NCBI RefSeq assembly: GCF_002838065.1
Contig: NZ_PIZU01000002.1
Span: forward strand, 186,001-250,000
DNA: 64,000 nucleotides
Source of the DNA: Mycobacterium hubeiense
GTDB taxonomy: Bacteria > Actinomycetota > Actinomycetes > Mycobacteriales > Mycobacteriaceae
Direction: 5' to 3'
Numbering within the stretch: the stretch's first letter is position 1; each line of letters starts with the position of its first letter. The position numbers and the translations under genes are program-made. Below the pieces are notes generated by a model, which saw only the letters and a program-made list of their open reading frames with translations, made no database searches and was not told the origin of the DNA. Positions 16,808-23,989 of the stretch are shown here, one piece after another.

Positions 16808-17682
16808 TGGGTGAGTCCTGTCTTTGCCGCTGCTTCGACGGCGTCGGTGATGCGCCCGACGATCGGACTGTCCAGCTTCCAGCACTGCCAGAACAGCGGA
16901 ACGTCCAGATGCGCCTTGCTGATTCGCACGAAGGTACCGGCGGCGAGCTCGGCGGACGCCAGAGTGCCCGGGTACATGCCCCAGCCCAGGCCGGCGTGGA
17001 CGGCGGCACCGAAGCCTTCGGCCGTCGGCACGAAATGCACGTGCCGGGCGATGTCCCGACGAAACACTTTGCGCACCAACATGTCCTGCAGGGCATCGTC
17101 ACGGTTCCAGGCGAGTGACGGCGCTTCGACCGCGGCATGGGCGGTGAAGCCGTCGGGCAGATAGCGCTTCGCGTACGCCGGACTCGCCACCGGCAGGTAG
17201 CGCATCACACCTAAAGCGTGGACCCGGCAGCCCGCCACCGGGGTGCGTTCAGTGGTCACCGCGCCCATCACCACGCCTTCGCGCAACAGTCGCGCCGAAT
17301 GGTCCTGATCCTCGATGCGGATATCGAAGAGCACCCCGTCGAGGGTCTGGAACACGCCGGTGAACCACGTGGCCATCGAATCGGCGTTGACGGCCAAAGC
17401 GATTCGCGGTGACGATGACTCCCCGCCGCCCATCTCTGCCAACGCTTCGGATTCGAGTAGCGCCGTTTGCGCGGCAAGCCGTAGCAGGGGGACTCCGGCT
17501 GGCGTTGCGGTACAGGGCTTTTCGCGTACCACCAGAACCTGACCGACGCGTTGCTCGAGCGCCTTGATGCGCTGGCTGATCGCGCTCGGGGTGACATGCA
17601 GCTGCTCGGCCGCGGCGTCGAAGGTGCCGAGCTCGATCACCGCCGCGAAGGCGGCGAGCTGACCGCCGTCAAGCCTCGTCAT
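16804..17682 (-). CDS. lysG: LysR-type regulator LysG/ArgP
   Basis: A 292-residue LysR-type activator. The N-terminal winged helix-turn-helix is clear (DAAAEQLHVTPSAISQRIKALEQRVG), and the effector domain has ArgP-like features (NADSMATWFTGVF, VHFVPTAEGFGAAVHAGLGWGMYPG). LysG/ArgP senses basic amino acids and activates the exporter gene lysE, which normally lies divergent and adjacent. Here lysE is at 21997, in the expected divergent orientation but 4.3 kb away. A 26-bp element at 17692-17717, just before this start, recurs before lysE. Confidence 0.88.
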   Translation of the reverse strand: MTRLDGGQLAAFAAVIELGTFDAAAEQLHVTPSAISQRIKALEQRVGQVLVVREKPCTATPAGVPLLRLAAQTALLESEALAEMGGGESSSPRIALAVNADSMATWFTGVFQTLDGVLFDIRIEDQDHSARLLREGVVMGAVTTERTPVAGCRVHALGVMRYLPVASPAYAKRYLPDGFTAHAAVEAPSLAWNRDDALQDMLVRKVFRRDIARHVHFVPTAEGFGAAVHAGLGWGMYPGTLASAELAAGTFVRISKAHLDVPLFWQCWKLDSPIVGRITDAVEAAAKTGLTH

Positions 17683-17691
17683 GAACCAATG

Positions 17692-17717
17692 CTAATCGGA
17701 ATTAGAAATCCTTAGCT
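17692..17717. promoter_or_regulatory. CTAAT-N15-TTAGCT element, candidate LysG operator (lysG copy)
   Basis: A 26-bp element 10 bp before the lysG start. The outer words CTAAT and TTAGCT and their spacing are identical to the copy at 21936-21961 before lysE. The CTAA/TTAG arms form the interrupted dyad expected of LysR-type sites. The position near the start codon fits autorepression. Confidence 0.6.
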
Positions 17718-17877
17718 TGACTGCAGCAGGTTGGTGTCACAGCGACGCCTGGCGACACGCGCGTGTGACCTTACTGTTACCTTATTTTTGCCTTACTTTT
17801 CTTAACCTTGGTGTACGGTTGGTCCATCGGTGGGCGCCGCGGCCCACACGCGTTGGCAGTGACAGAAGGAATCCGAA

Positions 17878-18492
17878 ATGCAGCCACACGGACGGATCGC
17901 CCTGGTGACCGGTGCATCGCGGGGAATCGGCGCCGAAGTCGCGCGGCAACTCGCACACCCGGACACCCATGTCCTCACCTCCGACGAAGCGGCCGCTGCC
18001 GCGACAATCGATGACATCGCTCATCGATTCGGCCGCCTGGACATCCTGGTGCTCAACGCATCCGGCGGAGACCGTGATGCGCAACGGCGGATCGCCCAAT
18101 TGGCCCTGCCGCTGATGCCGGCCGGCGGACACATTGTGTTCGTCACCAGCCACCAAGCCCATTTCTACCCGCACAAGGCGGTCCCGAAGGGATACGCCAC
18201 GGTGGCTGCGAGCATGCGCGCCGGCGAAACTGCGCTTCATGCGATGCGCGCTGAATTCGACCGCAAGGGAATCCATTTCACCGTGGTGTCCGGCGAAATG
18301 ATCGACGGCACCACCATCGTCGACCTGCTCAAGCGACGCAACCCCCTCGCCGCCGCGCCCCGCGGCGGGCACGTCGAGCTGCCCTCGATCAACGACTTCG
18401 CGGTGGCGATCGCGAACGTGGCAACGTCCCCCAACCCCACCGGGATCGTGTTCGTCGGCGGGCCCGACCACCTCACCCGGATGTCCGCCTAA
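17878..18492 (+). CDS. Short-chain dehydrogenase/reductase-like protein lacking the usual catalytic Lys
   Basis: A 204-residue Rossmann protein, short for an SDR. The coenzyme motif TGASRGIG (residues 11-18) and the NAS segment (LVLNASGGD) are present. The active-site Ser is in FVTSHQAHF. The Tyr is in KGYATVAASMRAGE, but there is no Lys four residues later: Ala stands there, and a Met sits where a nearby Lys might be expected. The ATG has a good AGAAGGA site. The upstream 130 bp are AT-rich with repeated CCTTAC words. Function is unknown; it may bind NAD(P) without normal SDR catalysis. Confidence 0.75.
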   Translation: MQPHGRIALVTGASRGIGAEVARQLAHPDTHVLTSDEAAAAATIDDIAHRFGRLDILVLNASGGDRDAQRRIAQLALPLMPAGGHIVFVTSHQAHFYPHKAVPKGYATVAASMRAGETALHAMRAEFDRKGIHFTVVSGEMIDGTTIVDLLKRRNPLAAAPRGGHVELPSINDFAVAIANVATSPNPTGIVFVGGPDHLTRMSA

Positions 18493-18507
18493 CGAAGCCG
18501 CGAGCGC

Positions 18508-19104
18508 TTAACTGCGGCCGTCGACGAGCCAGAACACCGCCCTCTCGATCGACGGCAGCACGTCGGTGACGTCGATCGCGTCGATGGCGAGCTGGCCGAG
18601 CACACCGTAGACGAGGCTGGTGAGAATCCCCTCGAGGTCGCGGGCGAACTCCGGGTCGGCATGGGCGAGGACCTCCCGTGCCGTCGGCACGACCGCGTCA
18701 AAGCCGAGCTGGGTCAAGCGATCACCGCCGGGTCCGGACAGTGCGCGGAAGTATGACTTGAGCAGTTGCGGATGGGATTCCCACGGCTGGAACACCGTTC
18801 GGAAGATGCGCATCAGCCCGTCGTAGAGCGTCGTGTCGGCCGATGTGGTCGACGATGCGAGCTCGGCGTAGCGGTTGGCCGTCACCCACCACTCGAGCGC
18901 GGCGACGATGAGCTCGTCTCGCGTGCGATAGCGCTTGTAGATCGTGGCCAGTGACATGCGGGCGCGACGCGCGACCTCACGCAGCTGGACCGCCTCGTAG
19001 CCCTCGGTGTCGAGCAGGTCCACGACGATGCCGATCAGCGGGTCGGGTGCGGCTTCCTCCAGCCGAGCCCGTGCCGGTGCCTTCTGCATCACGTCTTCCA
19101 CCAC
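18508..19104 (-). CDS. TetR-family regulator
   Basis: A 198-residue repressor. The DNA-binding domain is at residues 20-65 (LREVARRARMSLATIYKRYRTRDELIVAALEWW) and a ligand-binding helical domain follows. Two GTG codons stand at the start (19104 and 19101); 19104 was used. A perfect GTAAC-GAT-GTTAC palindrome lies immediately upstream (19106-19118), pointing to autoregulation. The same word pair occurs twice before the CMD-domain gene at 20935, so that gene is a likely target. The ligand is unknown. Confidence 0.85.
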   Translation of the reverse strand: MVEDVMQKAPARARLEEAAPDPLIGIVVDLLDTEGYEAVQLREVARRARMSLATIYKRYRTRDELIVAALEWWVTANRYAELASSTTSADTTLYDGLMRIFRTVFQPWESHPQLLKSYFRALSGPGGDRLTQLGFDAVVPTAREVLAHADPEFARDLEGILTSLVYGVLGQLAIDAIDVTDVLPSIERAVFWLVDGRS

Positions 19105-19105
19105 G

Positions 19106-19118
19106 GTAACGATGTTAC
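19106..19118. promoter_or_regulatory. GTAAC-N3-GTTAC operator at TetR gene
   Basis: A perfect 5-bp inverted repeat with a 3-bp centre, 1 bp before the GTG start of the TetR gene. The same motif with different centre bases occurs at 20874-20886 and 20896-20908. Three copies in 1.8 kb in regulatory positions make a chance origin unlikely. Confidence 0.65.
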
Positions 19119-19223
19119 TCCGCTCGATGTCGGACGGGAGAATCGATCGCTTGATTAATTCGCGTGGTTGGTGTGATAGTTCGTCGTGTCAAGCAATACC
19201 GCCCGGGAAAGAAGGCTCGACGC

Positions 19224-19403
19224 GATGGCCAGTGCGCTCGAGCCCGGGGGCCGATGAGTAAGGGGCCGGCGACCCGTCAGACGCCCTTCGGTTTCCAAGA
19301 CCCGCGCGAAATCGGCGCTGCCGTCCTGTATTTCGCCTCCGCCGCTGCGCGCCCTGTCACCAATCAGGTGCTGGCCGTCGACGGCGGCTTCTCGATCAGC
19401 TAG
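19224..19403 (+). pseudogene. SDR gene remnant: 5' end joined to 3' end
   Basis: A start with a purine-rich site opens MASALEPGGR and stops at once. A different frame from 19254 then encodes FGFQDPREIGAAVLYFASAA and TNQVLAVDGGFSIS, the typical C-terminal 40 residues of a FabG-like SDR. The Rossmann core and active site are absent. The simplest reading is a large internal deletion of an SDR gene once divergent from the TetR gene. The 3' end overlaps the next TetR gene by 8 bp. Confidence 0.6.
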
Positions 19404-20043
19404 TCAGCTTGCGGTAATCGAACATCGCGCCGCGGACAAGCGCCTTCAATGCCCGCAGCGTCGAGTGGTATTCGCTGGCCGAGGCCATCGTGGTGAATTC
19501 GTTCATACCGCGGATCAGCGTCAGCACCGCGTTGGATGCACTGTGTACGTCCACGTCCGGGCCGAGCGCGCCGTCGCGCTTACCCTGCCGCATCACCCCG
19601 GCGATCAGCGCGCGCAGGTCAGCGAAGCCGGTCTCGGCGCTGTCGCCGAGATGCAACTCGCGTGCGTTCTCAGCGCGGATCGCGCGCTCGAAGGCGGCGG
19701 CGTAGGGGTAGTCGCGATTGATGCGTTCGCATTCGTCGAGGATCGCCGTGAGCTTGTCGAGTACTCCGTCGCCAGCGTCGACGGCATCGGTCAACCGCGG
19801 CAGCACCATTGCGGACATCTCGGCGACGGCTGCCTTGATCAGCTCGGCCTTGTTCGGAAAGTAGTGGTACAGGGTGGCGCTGGTCACCTGCGCCATCCGG
19901 GCGATCTCGCGGATGGTCGCCTGTGAGTAGCCGACGTCCGCGACGCAGCGGCAGGTGGCGTCGATGATGCGTCGGCGCGTCTCCTCGCCACTGGCGCCGA
20001 CGGGGCGACCCGGCGACGTCGCACGGTTGACAGAACCAATCAT
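19396..20043 (-). CDS. TetR-family regulator, divergent from SDR
   Basis: A 215-residue TetR protein with a standard N-terminal domain (TRRRIIDATCRCVADVGYSQ, then TIREIARMAQVTSATLYHYFPNKAELI). Start ATG 20043 was chosen; the longer frame upstream is antisense to the SDR gene. It is divergent from the SDR gene at 20063 with only 19 bp between the starts, so promoters and operators must overlap the coding ends. It probably represses itself and that SDR. A degenerate AATC/GATT dyad covers the start codon, but it is weak. Confidence 0.85.
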   Translation of the reverse strand: MIGSVNRATSPGRPVGASGEETRRRIIDATCRCVADVGYSQATIREIARMAQVTSATLYHYFPNKAELIKAAVAEMSAMVLPRLTDAVDAGDGVLDKLTAILDECERINRDYPYAAAFERAIRAENARELHLGDSAETGFADLRALIAGVMRQGKRDGALGPDVDVHSASNAVLTLIRGMNEFTTMASASEYHSTLRALKALVRGAMFDYRKLTS

Positions 20044-20062
20044 GTGATCGATTCTGCACGGT

Positions 20063-20842
20063 GTGACGCTGCAAATCGACCTGACGGGCCGTCGCGCCCT
20101 CATCACCGGCGCCGGCCAGGGCGTCGGTCGCGGATTGGCGCAAGCCTTCGCCAGTGCGGGAGCCGAGGTTCTTGTCAACGACCTGTTCGACGGGCGCGCC
20201 GAGGTCGTCGTCGAGGAGCTGCACGCCGCGGGCGGACAGGCCCGCGCAGCGGTGTTTGATGTGACCGACTTCGATGCAGTCACGAAAGCCATTGCGGCCC
20301 ATAGCGATATCGATATCCTCGTGAACAACGCAGGCAACGCAGGCGCAGAGGGATTCGCCGGCCGCGGACCGTTCGCCGAATCGACACCCGCCGACTGGGA
20401 GCCGTACCTGCGCGTGAATCTGTACGGCGCCATGCACTGCACGCGCGCGGTGCTGCCCACGATGATCGAGCAGAAGTGGGGGCGGATCATCACCATCGTC
20501 TCCGACGCCGGCCGCGCAGGTGAGGCGAATGGGGCCGCATACGCGGCATCGAAGGCCGGTGCCGCCGGGTTGACCCGCTCCATCGCCCTCGAGAACGGCC
20601 GATACGGCATCACCGCGAACAACATTTCGCTCGGCACGATGCGCACACCACTCACCGAGCCGCTGTGGGCCGAGCATGGGGATTCGCCGCAGGCCAAGGC
20701 GATTCTGCAGAACTACGCGATCCGTCGGCCCGGCAGCCCTGACGACCCGGCTCACCTGGCGGTGCTGCTCGCCAGCAATCACGGGTCATGGATCACCGGC
20801 CAGACCATTCCGGTGAACGGCGGGTACTCCTTCGCGCTCTGA
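20063..20842 (+). CDS. Short-chain dehydrogenase/reductase
   Basis: A 259-residue classical SDR with all catalytic elements: TGAGQGVG coenzyme loop, NNAGNAG, Ser in IVSDAGRAG, and YAASK. The C-terminal WITGQTIPVNGGYSFAL is typical of FabG-like oxidoreductases. The GTG start at 20063 is the only one compatible with the divergent TetR start. The substrate cannot be deduced; the neighbouring CMD-domain gene and TetR genes suggest a small catabolic module. Confidence 0.85.
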   Translation: MTLQIDLTGRRALITGAGQGVGRGLAQAFASAGAEVLVNDLFDGRAEVVVEELHAAGGQARAAVFDVTDFDAVTKAIAAHSDIDILVNNAGNAGAEGFAGRGPFAESTPADWEPYLRVNLYGAMHCTRAVLPTMIEQKWGRIITIVSDAGRAGEANGAAYAASKAGAAGLTRSIALENGRYGITANNISLGTMRTPLTEPLWAEHGDSPQAKAILQNYAIRRPGSPDDPAHLAVLLASNHGSWITGQTIPVNGGYSFAL

Positions 20843-20873
20843 CGGCCCAGCCGCTGCTTGTTCCGCACCTATA

Positions 20874-20908
20874 GTAACCGTGTTACTGTCGAACGGTAAC
20901 GCCGTTAC
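20874..20908. promoter_or_regulatory. Two GTAAC-N3-GTTAC operators before the CMD-domain gene
   Basis: Two perfect copies (20874-20886 and 20896-20908) are spaced 22 bp centre to centre, about two helical turns, so two dimers could bind on one DNA face. They sit 27-61 bp upstream of the GTG start at 20935. They match the palindrome at the TetR gene at 19104. Confidence 0.7.
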
Positions 20909-20934
20909 TTCAAGCCGTCGGAGGGGCGCGCATA

Positions 20935-21738
20935 GTGACCATGGATAGAACCGAGCGCCGCGATCGCGGACTGCGCACCTTCGCCGAGGTGATGACGGTC
21001 GCGCCGCCTTCCGATACCAGCCCGGCCATCGCCGACGGCCTGATCGACGTCGTCTTCGCCGAAGTGTGGAGCCGGCCGGGGCTGAGCCGCCGCGACCGTC
21101 GCTTCGTCACTCTGGCCTGCGTGGCGGCCGCCGACGCCGACGCTCCTCTGGAACAGCACGTCTATGCCGCACTCAAGAGCGGCGACATCTCGATCACCGA
21201 AATGCGGGAAGCTGTCTTGCATTTCGCGGTCTATGCCGGTTGGCCGAAGGCGTCGCGGTTCAACATCGTCGTCGACCTGCAGTGGCAGCGCATCCACGAC
21301 GAGCGCGGCGAAACGCCTCCCCCACCGGAACCGCTTCTGCCCCTGCCCACCGCGAGCGATCCCGAGAAACGTCTGCAAGGCGGTGAGCGGACGTTCGTCG
21401 ACGTCAACTGCATCCCGCTGCCCCCGCCGCGCGACAACCCTTATCAGGGAGCGGGGATTCTCAACTTCGTGTTCGGAGAGATGTGGCAGCGGCCGGGGCT
21501 GGGCATGAAGGAACGCCGCCTCATCACGGTCGCGTGCGTGGCGTTCCAGGATGCCGACATCCCGATCCTGTCGCACGTGTACGGGGCGCTGAAGAGCGGC
21601 GACATCTCTTTCGACGAAATGGACGAAGTCGCGCTGCAATTCGCCGCGTACTACGGCTGGGCGAAGGGCTTCCGCCTCAACCAGGTCATCGGGGAACAGA
21701 AACAACGCGTACTTGCCGAGGCGCAGAACGCATCATGA
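20935..21738 (+). CDS. Double carboxymuconolactone-decarboxylase-domain protein
   Basis: A 267-residue protein with two tandem CMD/AhpD-like helical domains: residues 25-115 (VWSRPGLSRRDRRFVTLACVAA) and 165-255 (MWQRPGLGMKERRLITVACVAF). A CxxC pair, as in AhpD, is missing, so peroxidase-partner chemistry is unlikely; gamma-carboxymuconolactone-type or unknown lactone chemistry is possible. The GTG at 20935 lies 8 bp after GGAGGGG and is better placed than the ATG at 20941. Regulation by the TetR protein encoded at 18508 is likely from the shared operators. Confidence 0.8.
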   Translation: MTMDRTERRDRGLRTFAEVMTVAPPSDTSPAIADGLIDVVFAEVWSRPGLSRRDRRFVTLACVAAADADAPLEQHVYAALKSGDISITEMREAVLHFAVYAGWPKASRFNIVVDLQWQRIHDERGETPPPPEPLLPLPTASDPEKRLQGGERTFVDVNCIPLPPPRDNPYQGAGILNFVFGEMWQRPGLGMKERRLITVACVAFQDADIPILSHVYGALKSGDISFDEMDEVALQFAAYYGWAKGFRLNQVIGEQKQRVLAEAQNAS

Positions 21739-21783
21739 TGTAGTTCTGTTTTTGAAGTTTCTACTTCAGGAATTGACATAGTC

Positions 21784-21912
21784 GGCCGGATCCACTGGGC
21801 GGGATCGGAAACCTCCGGTATCTGCATGGGTTCGATGGACGGCGCCCTGCGAGCCGGCATCCGGGCCGCTGCCGAAACGCTCCAACACCTGCGGACGACG
21901 GTCGACGTATGA
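21784..21912 (+). pseudogene. Flavin amine oxidase C-terminal remnant
   Basis: An open stretch encodes GRIHWAGSETSGICMGSMDG, then ALRAGIRAAAETLQHLR, to a TGA. This is the C-terminal FAD-binding signature of monoamine-oxidase-type enzymes (HWAGTE, then MDGAxRSG). About 400 upstream residues are missing and there is no start codon or ribosome-binding site. It is a decayed fragment between the CMD gene and lysE. Confidence 0.6.
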
Positions 21913-21935
21913 GGCGGCACACTGCATAAGCATTC

Positions 21936-21961
21936 CTAATGCAGATTCAGAATATTTAGCT
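21936..21961. promoter_or_regulatory. CTAAT-N15-TTAGCT element, candidate LysG operator (lysE copy)
   Basis: A second copy of the 26-bp element found before lysG; the outer 11 bases and the spacing are identical and the inner 15 differ at most positions. It lies 36 bp before the lysE start, the right place for a LysR-type activator site. Confidence 0.6.
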
Positions 21962-21996
21962 GTACTGATCTATGCCCCGCGCCTAGCTTCGACGCT

Positions 21997-22596
21997 ATGA
22001 GTTCGCCGCTGGTGATTGGCTTCCTGGCCACCTTCGCGCTGATCGCCGCGATCGGCGCCCAGAACGCGTTCGTCCTGCGCCAGGGCATCCGCGGCGAGCA
22101 CGTCATCCCTGTGATCGCGCTCTGCACCGTTTCCGACCTGATCCTCATCGCCGCGGGCATCGCCGGATTCGGCGCGCTGATCACCGCTCATCCTGGCGCG
22201 GTCAACGTCGCCAAGTTCGGCGGCGCTCTCTTTCTCGTAGGCTATGGCCTACTCGCCGCCCGCCGCGCGGCCCGGCCGTCCGCGTTGACCGCGTCGGAGA
22301 AGGGCCCCGCCCGCCTCGTCGACGTGCTCCTCACCTGTGCCGCGCTGACGTGGCTCAACCCGCATGTCTACCTCGACACCGTGGTGCTGCTCGGCGCGCT
22401 GGCCAATGAGCACCGCGACGAACGCTGGCTGTTCGGCGTCGGCGCCGTCACCGCCAGCGCGGTCTGGTTCACCGGCCTCGGCCTGGGCGCTCGACGCCTG
22501 GCGGGATTGTTCGCCACTCCGTTGACGTGGCGCATCCTCGACGGCCTCATCGCCGTCACCATGATCGCACTCGGCCTCTGGATGGCGGTCGCCTGA
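21997..22596 (+). CDS. lysE: LysE/ArgO-family basic amino-acid exporter
   Basis: A 199-residue membrane protein with about six hydrophobic segments and the family start ([23 protein letters not shown]). The mid-protein [14 protein letters not shown] is also typical of LysE/ArgO. It exports lysine or arginine when the cytosolic pool is high, under LysG control. The regulator gene lies 4.3 kb upstream instead of next door, but the candidate operator is retained. It converges on the haem-binding protein gene with 11 bp between. Confidence 0.88.
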   Translation: MSSPLVIGFLATFALIAAIGAQNAFVLRQGIRGEHVIPVIALCTVSDLILIAAGIAGFGALITAHPGAVNVAKFGGALFLVGYGLLAARRAARPSALTASEKGPARLVDVLLTCAALTWLNPHVYLDTVVLLGALANEHRDERWLFGVGAVTASAVWFTGLGLGARRLAGLFATPLTWRILDGLIAVTMIALGLWMAVA

Positions 22597-22607
22597 CGCG
22601 GTTGCAG

Positions 22608-22967
22608 TTAGGGGGTTTGCGGAACCCCGCATCGGTTCCGGAAATCGACCGAGGGTTGCCGGAGGCGCTGAAGCTCTTCCCGCACTTGCGGATTGGCCTC
22701 TAGGTAGCTATCCACCTTTTCTCGGATTTGATCCTTGGGTTGGCCTTTCAGGCTCGTAAAGAAGTCGTTCACGTCGGGATGGGTGGATAGGTAGTTCGAG
22801 GTGTCGAACGAGACACCCGACATGACACGTGCGAGCTCAGCCGCCGTGCATGGCGGCGGAACTGGAGGCGGCTGGGCCGCGGCGGTAGTGGTACCAAATA
22901 GCAGTGCGGCGGCCAATGCGCCGACGCTGATCGCTCCCTTTGCCGCGGAGCGTGCGGATGGCAACAT
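22608..22967 (-). CDS. Secreted haem-binding (MHB-domain) protein
   Basis: A 119-residue exported protein: signal peptide to about residue 28 (ending TTTAAAQP), then one haemophore-type MHB domain (YLSTHPDVNDFFTSLKGQPKDQIREKV, then YLEANPQVREELQRLRQ). Two Cys (CTAAEL, NRCGV) could form a disulfide across the domain. M. tuberculosis Rv0203 is the known haemophore of this family. The ATG at 22967 has GAAGGAG upstream; the longer frame has no signal peptide. The gene at 23002 lies 34 bp upstream on the same strand, so they are probably co-transcribed. Confidence 0.85.
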   Translation of the reverse strand: MLPSARSAAKGAISVGALAAALLFGTTTAAAQPPPVPPPCTAAELARVMSGVSFDTSNYLSTHPDVNDFFTSLKGQPKDQIREKVDSYLEANPQVREELQRLRQPSVDFRNRCGVPQTP

Positions 22968-23001
22968 GATGGCTCCTTCACCTGGTTGACTAACCAATTC
23001 T

Positions 23002-23292
23002 TCAGCGTGGCCCGATGCCACCGCCTCCACCCGGACGGTCTGGACGGCCGGGATCCCAACCGATGTCGAGATCCCATTCGGTGCCGCAATACCAGTCGTA
23101 CTCGCACGGGTAGGGGACGACCGGAGTCGCGGCCCTTGGCACCCCGTCCGCACCGCGGACCTCGCCTTGGGCACACACGGTGGCTCCTGCGGCGTAGTTG
23201 CAGTCCGCCGAAACCGTTGGTGCAGTGATGATTCCGAACGACAAGGCGGTCGTTGCCAATCCGAGTAACAGGTAGCGCTGCCTTGAACGCAT
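23002..23292 (-). CDS. Small secreted protein of unknown function
   Basis: A 96-residue protein with a Sec signal peptide (MRSRQRYLLLGLATTALSFG, cleaved near SADC). The mature part is small with four Cys and ends in a Gly/Pro-rich tail. No family is recognised beyond similar short mycobacterial exported proteins. It is probably expressed with the haem-binding protein gene that follows. Confidence 0.65.
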   Translation of the reverse strand: MRSRQRYLLLGLATTALSFGIITAPTVSADCNYAAGATVCAQGEVRGADGVPRAATPVVPYPCEYDWYCGTEWDLDIGWDPGRPDRPGGGGGIGPR

Positions 23293-23419
23293 GGCTACCC
23301 CTATCTGCCGATGGGACAGTATGAGCGCAGCATATGCCTACTCCCGGGGTAATTGTCTATTTCGTCAAAACGATCTTGTGCCGGCGGTAACGTCCATTGG
23401 GTTCGACAAAGGAGGCCGC

Positions 23420-23978
23420 ATGGCCACGATCGACCACGACTGGACAACCGGCAGCGAAGGCGATCCCCAAAGAGGGGTACTTCGAGCTCGAGCGGGGTCG
23501 ATACGGCCCCATCTTTCCCCGAACGCCGGCCTGTTACGGCTTCTCGATAATCGCGAAGGTCAAGGAGGGTCGAGAGGACGCAGTCCGCGCGTATGGCAAG
23601 CAGATCGAGGAGGCGGTCGCGGCCAGTCCCGATGTGCTCGCGCCGCTTCGCCTGCACTACCTCCGATGGGTACTCTTTGATGTCGGGTCGGGTCTGCATT
23701 TCCAGTATCAGGGCATTTTCGACACCGACTTCGACAAGTACACCGAGGATGCGGTCCAACTGTTCAGCCAGACCGGCATCACCACGGTGTTCACGAATCT
23801 CGAAGGTTTCCCCGAGGACTGGAAAGAGAACCCCGAGGCGTTCATCAAGTTTGTTCGCGAGCACCAGTACCCCAGCTTCCTGGAGTACGGCGAATACCCC
23901 TACGTGACCGCCGACGAGATCAAAAAGGCGCTTCGCCTGAAGGCCGCCTTCTCGGACATGCTCGACCAGATGCAATAG
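23420..23978 (+). CDS. DyP-associated protein A, with apparent N-terminal frameshift
   Basis: A strong AAAGGAGG site precedes an ATG at 23420 that opens MATIDHDWTTGSEGD, but this frame is lost near 23455. The frame that carries the body of the protein (AIPKEGYFELERGRYG, CYGFSIIAKVKEGRED, FQYQGIFDTDFDKYTED) has only a TTG at 23397 without a good site. The body, about 175 residues, alternates strands and helices like a dimeric alpha/beta-barrel. The gene is 11 bp before the DyP peroxidase gene, clearly one operon. Either a one-base error is present near 23455 or the gene is frameshifted. The function is unknown. Confidence 0.6.
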
Positions 23979-23989
23979 ATGGTCGAAAG

